A model generated the notes under the pieces. The model had not been told where the DNA came from. It did no database searches and was given only the letters and a program-made list of their open reading frames with translations. From contig JAKAOE010000132.1 of assembly GCA_021823305.1 (NCBI GenBank), forward strand, positions 1 through 6,123: a stretch of DNA of 6,123 nucleotides. Direction: 5' to 3'. Below, piece after piece: positions 1 to 6,097 of the stretch. How positions within the stretch are numbered: position 1 is the first letter of the stretch; the number at the start of each line of letters is the position of its first letter. A program made the translations under genes and the position numbers. This DNA is from Acidobacteriota bacterium (GTDB lineage: Bacteria > Acidobacteriota > Terriglobia > Terriglobales > SCQP01).

Positions 1-597
1 CTGCCGCCCTCGGCCTCGGAGCTGCTGCGCCGCCACGCCCGCACCCGCGACCAACTCGAGGCGTATCTCGCCGAGTGGGAGCGCTGGTCGGCCGAGCTGC
101 TGGAAAGCCACATCTCCTATCCCGTGCTCGGCTACTTCCGCTCGCAACACGTCAACCAGAGCTGGCTGGCCGCGCTCACCTCGGTGCTCGACAGTTGCTC
201 CCTGCTGATGGCCGGCACCGAGGACGGCTGCACCCACCAAGCCGGGCTAACCTTCGCCATGGCGCGCCACGCCGTGGTGGACCTGGCGCAAATCTTCATC
301 GCCCGCCTGCCGCGCTCCCATCCCGACCGCCTGCCCGATGCAACGCTGCAGCAGATCGAAGCGCGGCTGAAGACCGCCGGCCTGCCGCTGCGCCTGAGCG
401 GCGAACGCACCGAGCGGCTGACCGAGTTGCGCCATCTTTACGAGCCGCAAGTGCTCACCATCGCGCGCTACCTGCGGCTCGAGTTGCCGCCATGGCAAGG
501 CGACCCCGACGCCAAGGACAACTGGCAGCGCAGCCCCTGGGACCGCGGCGCCAAAGCCGGCGCCTGGGCCAAGGGCGTGCTGGAGAGGCATTACTGA
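1..597 (+). CDS. C-terminal part of a putative potassium-channel family protein (5' end missing)
   Basis: The frame is open from the first base and stops at TGA 595-597, giving 198 residues of a protein whose start lies left of the window. No membrane segment is visible, so this would be the soluble, cytoplasmic C-terminal domain. Landmarks are a helical, charged lead-in (about residues 7-36), the segment FRSQHVNQSWLAALTSVLDS (46-65), the helix FAMARHAVVDLAQIF, and a tail containing LYEP, LPPW and DNWQ. From memory, this order resembles the C-terminal domain of proteins annotated as two-pore-domain or ion-channel potassium proteins in Acidobacteriota and related bacteria; the pore part is not here to confirm it. 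The gene ends 13 bases before the stop of the convergent gene at 611. I see no strong terminator between them, only a 5-bp inverted repeat at 605-622 that overlaps the end of the neighbour. That a real gene is here is secure; the channel assignment is moderate. Confidence 0.6.
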   Translation: MPPSASELLRRHARTRDQLEAYLAEWERWSAELLESHISYPVLGYFRSQHVNQSWLAALTSVLDSCSLLMAGTEDGCTHQAGLTFAMARHAVVDLAQIFIARLPRSHPDRLPDATLQQIEARLKTAGLPLRLSGERTERLTELRHLYEPQVLTIARYLRLELPPWQGDPDAKDNWQRSPWDRGAKAGAWAKGVLERHY

Positions 598-610
598 CGC
601 TGTGGCCCGG

Positions 611-1501
611 CTACGCGCGGGCGGCGGCCCTGCTGCGGCGGCGGAGCGCGAACGCGTAGACCAGCAGCGATAACGGCAGCGTGGCCATCAATGGCCCGAA
701 CCCGACTACTGCCAGCTGCGCGGGAGCGCCTAACCCCAGCCAAAATGCGATGACCCCGAGCGCGAGAATGAGGCTCTCGAGATCCACGAAGAAAAGCATT
801 GCGCAGCGAAGTGCATAGGGCCGGGGCGCTTGGCTGCCGATGCGCATCGACATCCAGTAGGCCGGCGCGCTGAGCGACCAGAGGAAAACAAGGAAAAACG
901 GAACTCCGAGACGGCCGGGGGCGATGCCCAGACGCGGCGCGGCGAGCAGCAGCAGCGCCGCGGCGAAAGCAAGGTGACCGCCGAACAGAAGGGCGCCGGT
1001 GCGCAGCGAGCGCTTGCTCCCGGCCGCGCGTGGCGATCGGGCGTGGCCGGGATCGCCATCCCGTGGCGCCGGCGCCCTGCCCTCGCCCCGCGTCTTGAAC
1101 CGGCGAACCGAATGGATCGCCATCGCGGTGGCGAACAGCGGACTGAACACCAAGCTCGCGGCAAGCATGCCGTGCGCGAATTCAGAACTGAGGATTCCGG
1201 CCGCGACCCAGGAGTAACCTGCGGCCCAGGACGCCCCGACCAGCATAAAGAGCATACCGGCGGAGAAAACCAAACTCCGGGCGACCGGGCGCTGTTCCAG
1301 CATCCAGGACAGGTAGATGATCGGGAAGACGGCCATAAACGGCAACAGCCAGGCCGCGAAGCAGGTCAGCGCGACGGCCGGACTCAACCTCAATGCAAGG
1401 TAAGCGACCAGCGACACGGCGCCGATGCCCCCGGCCAACATAGCCGTTCCGCGCAGGTACCAACTGCAAAACGGCGGGCGCGCCGTTCCTTCTGCTGCCA
1501 T
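611..1501 (-). CDS. Polytopic membrane protein of unknown function, about 8 segments
   Basis: This 296-residue protein is read on the minus strand and ends at TAG (613-611). The frame stays open upstream to 1666, but I choose the ATG at 1501. It is preceded by a GGAAGGA ribosome binding site about 9 bases away, and the translated extension is arginine-rich and featureless. Hydrophobic stretches lie near residues 20-38, 42-66, 74-98, 108-130, 168-189, 199-217, 233-257 and 261-286. This gives a 4+4 layout split by a hydrophilic, basic loop (133-167, rich in R, G and P) that is probably cytoplasmic. The C-terminus is also strongly basic (RRRSRAAARA). I see no catalytic motif or transporter signature and do not recognise the family. 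It is transcribed away from the divergent gene at 1657 and towards gene 1. A short shared control region with the divergent membrane-protein gene is possible but unproven. Confidence 0.72.
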   Translation of the reverse strand: MAAEGTARPPFCSWYLRGTAMLAGGIGAVSLVAYLALRLSPAVALTCFAAWLLPFMAVFPIIYLSWMLEQRPVARSLVFSAGMLFMLVGASWAAGYSWVAAGILSSEFAHGMLAASLVFSPLFATAMAIHSVRRFKTRGEGRAPAPRDGDPGHARSPRAAGSKRSLRTGALLFGGHLAFAAALLLLAAPRLGIAPGRLGVPFFLVFLWSLSAPAYWMSMRIGSQAPRPYALRCAMLFFVDLESLILALGVIAFWLGLGAPAQLAVVGFGPLMATLPLSLLVYAFALRRRSRAAARA

Positions 1502-1656
1502 TGGGTCAGGTCCTTCCGCTTGCCCGCGTTCAAGTGTAATGCAGCGCCGGGCTCGCCGCGCCGGTGAAAGCCCGAATGCTTGAGGGTGCGGACGCTGGCT
1601 CTCGAGCTTTCGAGGTAGCATTAGCATGACCCAGCGATAGTTGGAGCGCTGTGCGA
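1502..1656. promoter_or_regulatory. Divergent intergenic region between two membrane-protein genes
   Basis: These 155 bases separate the start codons of two oppositely oriented genes, so promoters for both should lie here. The ribosome binding site of the left gene sits at about 1511-1517 (GGAAGGA on the minus strand), and that of the right gene is GGAG at 1643-1646. I could not find a convincing -35/-10 pair in either direction. Two small features are visible: a short inverted repeat, CTCGA-GCTT-TCGAG, at 1601-1614, and a tandem hexamer, TAGCAT twice, at 1616-1627. Either could be an operator, but both are short enough to be chance. Confidence 0.35.
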
Positions 1657-2247
1657 ATGAAGCCAACCGATTACGGCCACTCCCCGCGCCACCAGGGGCC
1701 CCGGCATCCGGTCCAAGCGGCGGATCGCAAGCTGGCGGGCTACTTTCTACGGGATTTGCTCATCGCGTGGCTGGGCGGCGCGGCAATGGGGTTGGCGCTT
1801 GCGCTGATTCCGTACCTACTTACGTTCCAGTGGCTCAATCCACGTAACAGCATCTCCTGGCTGAATCCCCTTGACAATTTCCTCTGGGTGGCGCCGTTCC
1901 TGATCGCCGGGGCTGGATGGGGTGCGTTCCTTGGCAACAGGAAGTGTCCACCGGCGGCGTCGCTCGCCTGGGCCGTACCGCTGGCCGTCTTCACAATCGG
2001 CGCCTGGGGACTGGGCGCGACCGCCAGTTGGGCGGTGTTTTGGCGTGTAATGTTTACTCCGCCATGGCGGGCGCACGGCGTTGCGCCGCTCGCCTTCACC
2101 GCACCTCTACTCTCCACCTTGGCCTACAACGCCGGCGCGGTCCTTTTCCCAAACGCACGATGGAAGGATCCGCCGGCACGGCGGCGAGGGCGGCGAAACG
2201 ATAAGCCATGCACGATCGCAGGGGGGCCGTTCATCCCGAGCGTGTAG
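1657..2247 (+). CDS. Small membrane protein of unknown function, about 4 segments
   Basis: This is a 196-residue protein with ATG at 1657 and TAG at 2245-2247. The frame also offers a GTG two codons earlier (1651). I prefer the ATG because GGAG (1643-1646) lies 10 bases before it but only 4 before the GTG. Residues 1-28 are hydrophilic and rich in H, P and R. Hydrophobic segments follow at about 35-57, 74-93, 102-123 and 145-165, and then a basic tail from 169 (RRRGRR). The loop between segments 1 and 2 repeats the tetrapeptide WLNP (59-62 and 68-71), and tryptophan is frequent throughout. I recognise no family. Codon choice looks somewhat less GC-biased than in the neighbouring large genes, which could mean a less expressed or accessory gene. 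The next gene starts 135 bases later on the same strand and has its own ribosome binding site, so co-transcription is possible but not required. Confidence 0.72.
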   Translation: MKPTDYGHSPRHQGPRHPVQAADRKLAGYFLRDLLIAWLGGAAMGLALALIPYLLTFQWLNPRNSISWLNPLDNFLWVAPFLIAGAGWGAFLGNRKCPPAASLAWAVPLAVFTIGAWGLGATASWAVFWRVMFTPPWRAHGVAPLAFTAPLLSTLAYNAGAVLFPNARWKDPPARRRGRRNDKPCTIAGGPFIPSV

Positions 2248-2319
2248 GCCGACGTTTGAGGGGTTGAAGAGTCCCGCATTCCGCAAAATGACGCATCGCG
2301 CATGCGGGCGGTGCGTACC

Positions 2320-2348
2320 TTCAATTTTGGTCCGGCTTGGAATAGGAT
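2320..2348 (+). promoter_or_regulatory. Possible sigma-70-type promoter for the exported Asp-box protein
   Basis: A TTCAAT box (2320-2325) is separated by 17 bases from TAGGAT (2343-2348). They match the -35 and -10 consensus at 3 and 4 of 6 positions. Transcription would start near 2355, leaving a leader of about 28 bases that still contains the ribosome binding site at 2371-2375. The spacing is ideal and the local base composition is AT-richer than the surroundings, but the boxes are weak, so this is a candidate only. Confidence 0.28.
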
Positions 2349-2370
2349 GATGGGGCACATCGTGCAGAGA

Positions 2371-2375
2371 GGGAG
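2371..2375 (+). promoter_or_regulatory. Ribosome binding site that fixes the start of the exported protein
   Basis: GGGAG, within a longer purine run (AGAGAGGGAG, 2366-2375), lies 7 bases before the ATG at 2383. It decides between this ATG and an in-frame ATG at 2302. The upstream choice would add 27 residues in front of what is plainly a signal peptide. Confidence 0.75.
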
Positions 2376-2382
2376 TGCGCAT

Positions 2383-5300
2383 ATGAAACGGACGGCAGTG
2401 TTGGGCGTGGCCGCGGGGGCGGCCTTGGCGCTCGCGGGGTGGCAGGCCGCGTCGAGTGTGGCGGTGAAGGCGCAGGCGGGCGGCATTCAGCAGGTCTTCG
2501 CCAATCTGCATTACCGCTTTGTCGGGCCCTACAACGGGGCGCGCACCGAGGCGGTGAGCGGCATCCCGGGCAACGCGAAGGTCTTCTACTTCGGCTCGGT
2601 GGACGGCGGCGTGTGGAAGACCACCGACGCCGGCGCGAGCTGGAAGCCGCTGTTCGACAAGGAGACGGTGCAATCCATCGGCGCGATTGAGGTCGCCCCC
2701 TCCGACCCCAACGTGATCTACGTCGGCACCGGCGAAGGCGAACTGCGCAACGACATCTCCTACGGCAACGGGATGTACAAGTCCATCGACGCCGGCAAGA
2801 CCTGGGAGCACATCGGCCTGCGCGACACGCAGCACATCTCGCGCATCATGATCGATCCGCAGAATCCCAACCGCGTGTTCGTCGCCGCCATGGGCCATGC
2901 CTCCGGCCCCAACGCCGAGCGCGGCATCTTCCGCACGCTCGACGGCGGCCGGACCTGGCAAAAGGTGCTCTACAAGAACGACAAGACGGGCGCGGTGGAT
3001 GTGGCGTTCGATCCCGCCAACACCCAGACACTATACGCCTGCCTCTACCAGTTCCTGCGCCTGCCCTGGCGCGCCGACAGCGGCGGCCCGGGCAGCGGCT
3101 TGTACAAGTCCACCGACGGCGGCACCACCTGGACGCAGCTCACCGGCCACGGCCTGCCCGCCGGCGTGTGGGGCAAGAGCAGCGTCTCGGTGGCGCCCGG
3201 CGGTGAGCGCGTCTACGCGCTGATCGAGGCCAAAAAGGGCGGCCTGTACGTCTCCAACGACGCCGGCTCCACCTGGACGCGGGTGAACAACAACGACGAG
3301 TACCGCCAGCGCGCCTGGTACTTCACCCACGTCTTCGCCGATCCCAAGAACGCCAACACGGTCTACGTCGAGGACACCGGCCTGTTCCGCTCCACCGACG
3401 GCGGGAAGAAGTTCACCGCCATCCACGGCGGCGACAGCCACGCCCTGTGGATCGACCCCGACAATCCGACGCACATGATCACCAGCTCGGACGAGGGCGC
3501 CTTCATCACGCTCAACAACGGCAAGACCTGGTCCACCAACCTCAACCAGCCCACCGGCCAGTTCTACTCGATCGCCACCGACAACGACGTGGACTACCAC
3601 GTCTACGGCGAAAAGCAGGACGCGGGCTCGCTGGTGGTCGCCACCCGCACCAACCACGGCTTCATCGGGCCGCAGGACCAGTACAGCGCCGCCGGCGGCG
3701 AGAGCGGCTGGCTGGTGCCCAAGCCCGACGACAGCAACATCGTCTACGGCGAGAGCTACGACGGCGACATGTCGCGCTACAACGTCAAGACCGGCTTCAC
3801 CACGCCGATCGGCCCCTGGCCCGACAACCCCATGGGCCACGGCGCGATCGACATGAAGTACCGCTTCCAATGGACCGCGCCCATCGCCACCGACCCCTGG
3901 AACCCGGACGTGGTCTATTACGGCGGCAACGTGCTGTTCAAGAGCTATAACGAGGGCAACGCCTGGCACATCATCAGCCCCGACCTCACGCGCAACGACA
4001 AGAGCAAGCAGCTCTCGAGCGGCGGCCCCATCACCCAGGACAACACCAGCGCCGAGTACTACGACGTGATCTTCGCCATCGCCGAGTCGCCGGTGCAGCG
4101 CGGCCTGATCTGGGCGGGCAGCGACGACGGCCTGGTGCACATCACCCGGAACGGCGGCAAGACCTGGACCGACGTCACCCCGCCGCTGCTGCGCGAGCCC
4201 GCGCACCAGTGGGCCAAGATCGGCAACATCGACCCCTCGCCGATCTCCGCCTGCACCGCCTACGTCGCAGCGCGGCGCAACAAGCTGGACGATTTCACCC
4301 CCTACGCCTTCCGCACCACCGACTGCGGCCGGACCTGGACCGAAATCACCCACGGCATTCCGCACAACTATTACGTGCAGGCGGTGGCGCCCGACACCGT
4401 GCGCCCGGGCCTGCTTTTCGCCGGCACCGAGCGCGGCGTCTTCGTCTCCTTCGACAACGGCGACCAGTGGCAGCCGCTGCAACTCAACCTGCCGCACACC
4501 TCGGTGCGCGACCTCGAAGTGCACGGCAACGACCTAGTGCTGGCGACGCACGGCCGCGGCTTCTGGAGCCTGGACGACATCACCCCGCTGCGGCAATACA
4601 CGCCGGCGGTGGCCACGGCGGCGGTGACGCTGTTCAAGCCCGAGCCCGCGATGCGCACGGAGATGGGCGGCGGCTTCGGCTTTTTCGGCGGCGGGCGCGG
4701 CGAGGTGGCGCAGAACCCACCCGGCCCGGCGGTGATCGACTATCAACTGGCGCAGGCGCCCCAGGGTCCGGTGACGATCGCCATCACCAACGCCCAGGGC
4801 GAGCTGATGAAGCGCTTCTCCAGCGCCAACAACCCCAAGCCCCGCGCCGGCCGCGGCAGGCGCGGCGGCCGGGGCGGCGCGGCTTTCTTCCGCCGCATGT
4901 TCAGGGGCGCGGTGACCGTGCCCGACAAGGCCGGCTTCAACCGCTTCGTCTGGAACCTGCAGGCGCTCACCGCGCCGCGGCCGATCAAGGGCGAATCGCT
5001 GTGGGCGGCGCGCGGCGGCGTCACGCCCACCGTTCCGCCGGGCGTCTACACCGTCAAGCTGACGGTGGACGGGCAGAGCTACACAGCACCGCTCACGGTG
5101 ACGCTCGACCCGCGGCTGCACGCCTCGACCGCCGACCTCCAGGCGCAGTGGGACATGGCGGTGAAGATCAACCACGAGCTGGCGCAGGCCTGGGGTGCGG
5201 TGCGCGCTATGCTGTCGCTGCAGCGCCAGATCGCGCAGCGCGACGCCTCCGCGCCGGCCGCGGTGAAGACCGCCGGCGCGGCGCTCGACCGCAACCTCCA

Positions 5301-5607
5301 CACCGTGATCTACCGGATCGCGAACCTGCACAACAAGAGCGGCGAGGATCCGCTGAACTACCCGATCATGCTCGACAACAAGCTGGCCGCGCTCGGCGGG
5401 CGGGTGGAACAGTGCACCTGCGCGCCGACCGCCGGCGTGATCGGCGTCTACGATCGGCTCACCCGCCATCTCAACGCGCAACTCGCCGACTGGCAGAGCC
5501 TGCGGACCAACCAGTTGGCGGCCTACAACACGCTGCTGCAGCAGAACAAGCTGCAGTCGGTGGCGCCGATGGCGGGCGCGCGCCCGATGCGGCGCGGCCA
5601 GCGCTGA
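2383..5607 (+). CDS. Exported Asp-box (BNR/sortilin-like, VPS10-type) beta-propeller protein
   Basis: This is a 1074-residue protein. Residues 1-32 form a signal peptide (MKRT, hydrophobic Ala/Leu core, likely cleavage after A30 or A32), so it should be periplasmic or secreted. Residues 77-696 carry eleven Asp-box motifs of the S/T-x-D-x-G-x-T-W type, starting at about 80, 134, 185, 243, 291, 337, 376, 521, 588, 645 and 689. Some are degenerate, for example KKF for TW at 342-344. Asp-boxes mark blade turns in beta-propellers, so one large or two tandem propellers are expected. Family landmarks that I recognise are SPDLTRND (532-539), SDDGLVH, LQLNLP and ATHGRGFWSLDD (721-732). A Gly/Phe-rich linker follows (762-774). 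Next comes an Ig-like region with NRFVWNLQ (853-860) and GVYTVKLTVDG (887-897), interrupted by an Arg/Gly-rich stretch (821-842), and then a helical tail (about 915-1060). Relatives are often labelled glycosyl hydrolase, sortilin or WD40/YVTN/BNR-like, but no catalytic site is evident and the substrate is unknown. The gene is followed by its own terminator. Confidence 0.93.
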   Translation: MKRTAVLGVAAGAALALAGWQAASSVAVKAQAGGIQQVFANLHYRFVGPYNGARTEAVSGIPGNAKVFYFGSVDGGVWKTTDAGASWKPLFDKETVQSIGAIEVAPSDPNVIYVGTGEGELRNDISYGNGMYKSIDAGKTWEHIGLRDTQHISRIMIDPQNPNRVFVAAMGHASGPNAERGIFRTLDGGRTWQKVLYKNDKTGAVDVAFDPANTQTLYACLYQFLRLPWRADSGGPGSGLYKSTDGGTTWTQLTGHGLPAGVWGKSSVSVAPGGERVYALIEAKKGGLYVSNDAGSTWTRVNNNDEYRQRAWYFTHVFADPKNANTVYVEDTGLFRSTDGGKKFTAIHGGDSHALWIDPDNPTHMITSSDEGAFITLNNGKTWSTNLNQPTGQFYSIATDNDVDYHVYGEKQDAGSLVVATRTNHGFIGPQDQYSAAGGESGWLVPKPDDSNIVYGESYDGDMSRYNVKTGFTTPIGPWPDNPMGHGAIDMKYRFQWTAPIATDPWNPDVVYYGGNVLFKSYNEGNAWHIISPDLTRNDKSKQLSSGGPITQDNTSAEYYDVIFAIAESPVQRGLIWAGSDDGLVHITRNGGKTWTDVTPPLLREPAHQWAKIGNIDPSPISACTAYVAARRNKLDDFTPYAFRTTDCGRTWTEITHGIPHNYYVQAVAPDTVRPGLLFAGTERGVFVSFDNGDQWQPLQLNLPHTSVRDLEVHGNDLVLATHGRGFWSLDDITPLRQYTPAVATAAVTLFKPEPAMRTEMGGGFGFFGGGRGEVAQNPPGPAVIDYQLAQAPQGPVTIAITNAQGELMKRFSSANNPKPRAGRGRRGGRGGAAFFRRMFRGAVTVPDKAGFNRFVWNLQALTAPRPIKGESLWAARGGVTPTVPPGVYTVKLTVDGQSYTAPLTVTLDPRLHASTADLQAQWDMAVKINHELAQAWGAVRAMLSLQRQIAQRDASAPAAVKTAGAALDRNLHTVIYRIANLHNKSGEDPLNYPIMLDNKLAALGGRVEQCTCAPTAGVIGVYDRLTRHLNAQLADWQSLRTNQLAAYNTLLQQNKLQSVAPMAGARPMRRGQR

Positions 5608-5612
5608 CCTCA

Positions 5613-5666
5613 CCCCCCTCCCCCCCCCGCGCGCTTGGCACAGCGGCGGGGGGAGGGAGGGTTTTT
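5613..5666 (+). terminator. Rho-independent terminator after the Asp-box protein gene
   Basis: Six bases after the TGA, a C-rich arm (5613-5630, with a single T at 5619) faces a G-rich arm (5646-5661, with A at 5654 and 5658). C5630-G5646, G5629-C5647 and at least six further C-G pairs form the loop-proximal stem, and more pairs follow across small mismatches or bulges. Five T residues (5662-5666) come directly after the stem. Position, stem strength and T-run all fit intrinsic termination of the upstream gene. Confidence 0.8.
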
Positions 5667-5687
5667 ATGTAAACCGGCGCTAAGGCG

Positions 5688-5717
5688 TTGATTCTGCTGG
5701 GGCGACCTTCGTAAAAG
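5688..5717 (+). promoter_or_regulatory. Weak promoter-like pair upstream of a hairpin
   Basis: TTGATT (5688-5693) and TAAAAG (5712-5717) are 18 bases apart and each matches the sigma-70 consensus at 4 of 6 positions. A transcript from here would begin near 5724 and run into the hairpin at 5749-5780. No gene follows, so if this is used the product would be a short RNA. It could easily be chance. Confidence 0.2.
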
Positions 5718-5748
5718 GGCCCCCGGCTTCCGATTATCTGCTCCAAGG

Positions 5749-5780
5749 GCACCCGGCGCCCGGCGGCTGGCGCCGGGTGC
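5749..5780. repeat. Perfect 12-bp inverted repeat with 8-nt loop
   Basis: GCACCCGGCGCC (5749-5760) and its exact reverse complement (5769-5780) flank the loop CGGCGGCT. The stem is almost all G-C. There is no immediate T-run on either side, although a TTTT occurs about 13 bases downstream on the plus strand (5793-5796), so it is at best an atypical terminator. It could also be a structural element of a small RNA. Confidence 0.8.
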
Positions 5781-5844
5781 GTACTTCTCGAGTTTTCAAA
5801 CTGTCAGGCCCGCCTACCTGCAACGGGCCGCGCCCTGGGGCGGA

Positions 5845-5861
5845 CGCGGGCCGGGCCCGCG
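5845..5861. repeat. Short 7-bp inverted repeat
   Basis: CGCGGGC (5845-5851) and GCCCGCG (5855-5861) flank a 3-base centre, CGG. The arms are exact, but in DNA this GC-rich such a short palindrome is not surprising. It is recorded because it lies between two much stronger hairpins. Confidence 0.5.
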
Positions 5862-5965
5862 CCGACGAGACTCTGATGCGGGGTGCGGGCGGAGAGTTGG
5901 CTGGCCGGGCGGGACGACGGCTTGGCGATGGCTGTCACTCCGGGAGTGGGGCTTGGTTTCTGCGC

Positions 5966-6009
5966 CAAGTCGCCCGCCGTGGCGCCTCGGCGCCACGGCG
6001 GGCGACTTG
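5966..6009. repeat. Perfect 21-bp inverted repeat with a 2-base centre
   Basis: The arm from 5966 (beginning CAAGTCGCCCGCC) to 5986 is the exact reverse complement of 5989-6009 (ending GGCGACTTG). Only TC separates the arms, so as RNA the loop would be about CTCG closed by a C-G pair. All 21 pairs match, which is far beyond chance. No T-run follows on either strand (ATAAG on plus; GCGCAGAAACC on minus), so it is not a classical terminator. It ends 22 bases before the first 26-bp direct repeat. Possible roles are a bidirectional transcription block, a REP/BIME-like element, or the boundary of the neighbouring repeat array. Confidence 0.9.
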
Positions 6010-6031
6010 ATAAGACCGCATGGATTTGCGT

Positions 6032-6057
6032 GCTGGAGTTGGCCGGCAATCAGCGCT
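6032..6057 (+). repeat. 26-bp direct repeat, copy 1 (of two visible)
   Basis: This segment, beginning GCTGGAGTTGGCCGG and ending AATCAGCGCT, recurs without mismatch at 6098-6123. The match cannot be extended left (T against A just before it). The right limit is unknown because the window ends inside copy 2. The period is 66 bases. If the true repeat is 36 nt it would run 6032-6067 and end in TACAAT, leaving a 30-nt interval (6068-6097). Those are the dimensions of a type II CRISPR unit, but two copies, one of them cut, are not enough to call an array. Confidence 0.9.
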
Positions 6058-6067
6058 CAAGTACAAT
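6039..6067 (+). promoter_or_regulatory. Promoter-like sequence inside and just after repeat copy 1
   Basis: TTGGCC (6039-6044) and TACAAT (6062-6067) are exactly 17 bases apart. They match the -35 consensus at 4 of 6 positions and the -10 consensus at 5 of 6. Transcription would start near 6074, inside the interval between the two repeat copies, and head out of the right edge. In the Neisseria type II-C CRISPR the repeats are known to carry their own -10 box in this position. The resemblance here is suggestive only. Confidence 0.35.
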
Positions 6068-6097
6068 TCGGAAGGCGGCGACTCCAGCGACCAGAAA

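Larger units (their letters stand above)
5667..6019. other. Non-coding stretch with three GC-rich inverted repeats
   Basis: No convincing gene is present in these roughly 350 bases. The open frames that cross it lack ribosome binding sites, have low-complexity Arg/Gly/Ala/Pro translations, and run through the inverted repeats. Three hairpins are visible: 5749-5780 (12-bp arms), 5845-5861 (7-bp arms CGCGGGC/GCCCGCG around CGG) and 5966-6009 (21-bp arms). A weak plus-strand promoter-like pair lies at 5688-5717. The stretch could hold a small RNA or serve as the boundary of the repeat region that starts at 6032. Confidence 0.6.

Noticed and set aside
75..659. Plus-strand open frame of 194 codons overlapping the partial first gene
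   Set aside because: It is Arg/Ala/Pro-rich with no motif; the frame ending at 597 carries the recognisable protein.
830..1567. Plus-strand open frame of 245 codons opposite the eight-segment membrane protein
   Set aside because: The product is Arg/Gly/Gln-rich with no domain, while the opposite strand encodes a coherent membrane protein with a good ribosome binding site.
1502..1666. N-terminal extension of the minus-strand membrane protein to 351 residues
   Set aside because: The extension is Arg-rich and featureless and would overlap the start of the divergent gene. The ATG at 1501 has a good ribosome binding site.
2302..2382. Upstream ATG that would lengthen the exported protein by 27 residues
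   Set aside because: It would bury the signal peptide, and the downstream ATG has a strong, well-spaced ribosome binding site.
2107..2961. Minus-strand open frame of 284 codons across the start of the Asp-box protein gene
   Set aside because: It is opposite the signal peptide and first Asp-boxes of a confident gene, and its translation has no recognisable family.
3031..4524. Long minus-strand open frame (497 codons) opposite the Asp-box protein gene
   Set aside because: It is a mirror of the real gene in GC-rich DNA. Its translation is a Val/Gly/Ala/Asp-rich low-complexity string with no domain, and the plus strand has clear family motifs.
4534..5613. Minus-strand open frame of 359 codons opposite the C-terminal half of the exported protein
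   Set aside because: The Arg/Ala/Val-rich low-complexity product is a shadow of the real coding frame.
4209..5672. Long plus-strand open frame (487 codons) overlapping the Asp-box protein gene in another frame
   Set aside because: The translation is Arg/Ala/Gly/His-rich without any motif. It overlaps a confidently identified gene and runs through the terminator.
5891..5910. Segment with GAGTTGG followed by CCGG that loosely resembles the direct repeat, considered as a tracrRNA anti-repeat
   Set aside because: Similarity is limited to about 7 plus 4 bases with a 4-base insertion, in DNA where such matches are common. No promoter or terminator frames a tracrRNA there.
5777..6010. Small plus-strand open frame of 77 codons in the non-coding stretch
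   Set aside because: It starts at a GTG within the hairpin at 5749-5780, has no ribosome binding site, is Gly/Arg/Ala-rich, and runs through the 21-bp palindrome.
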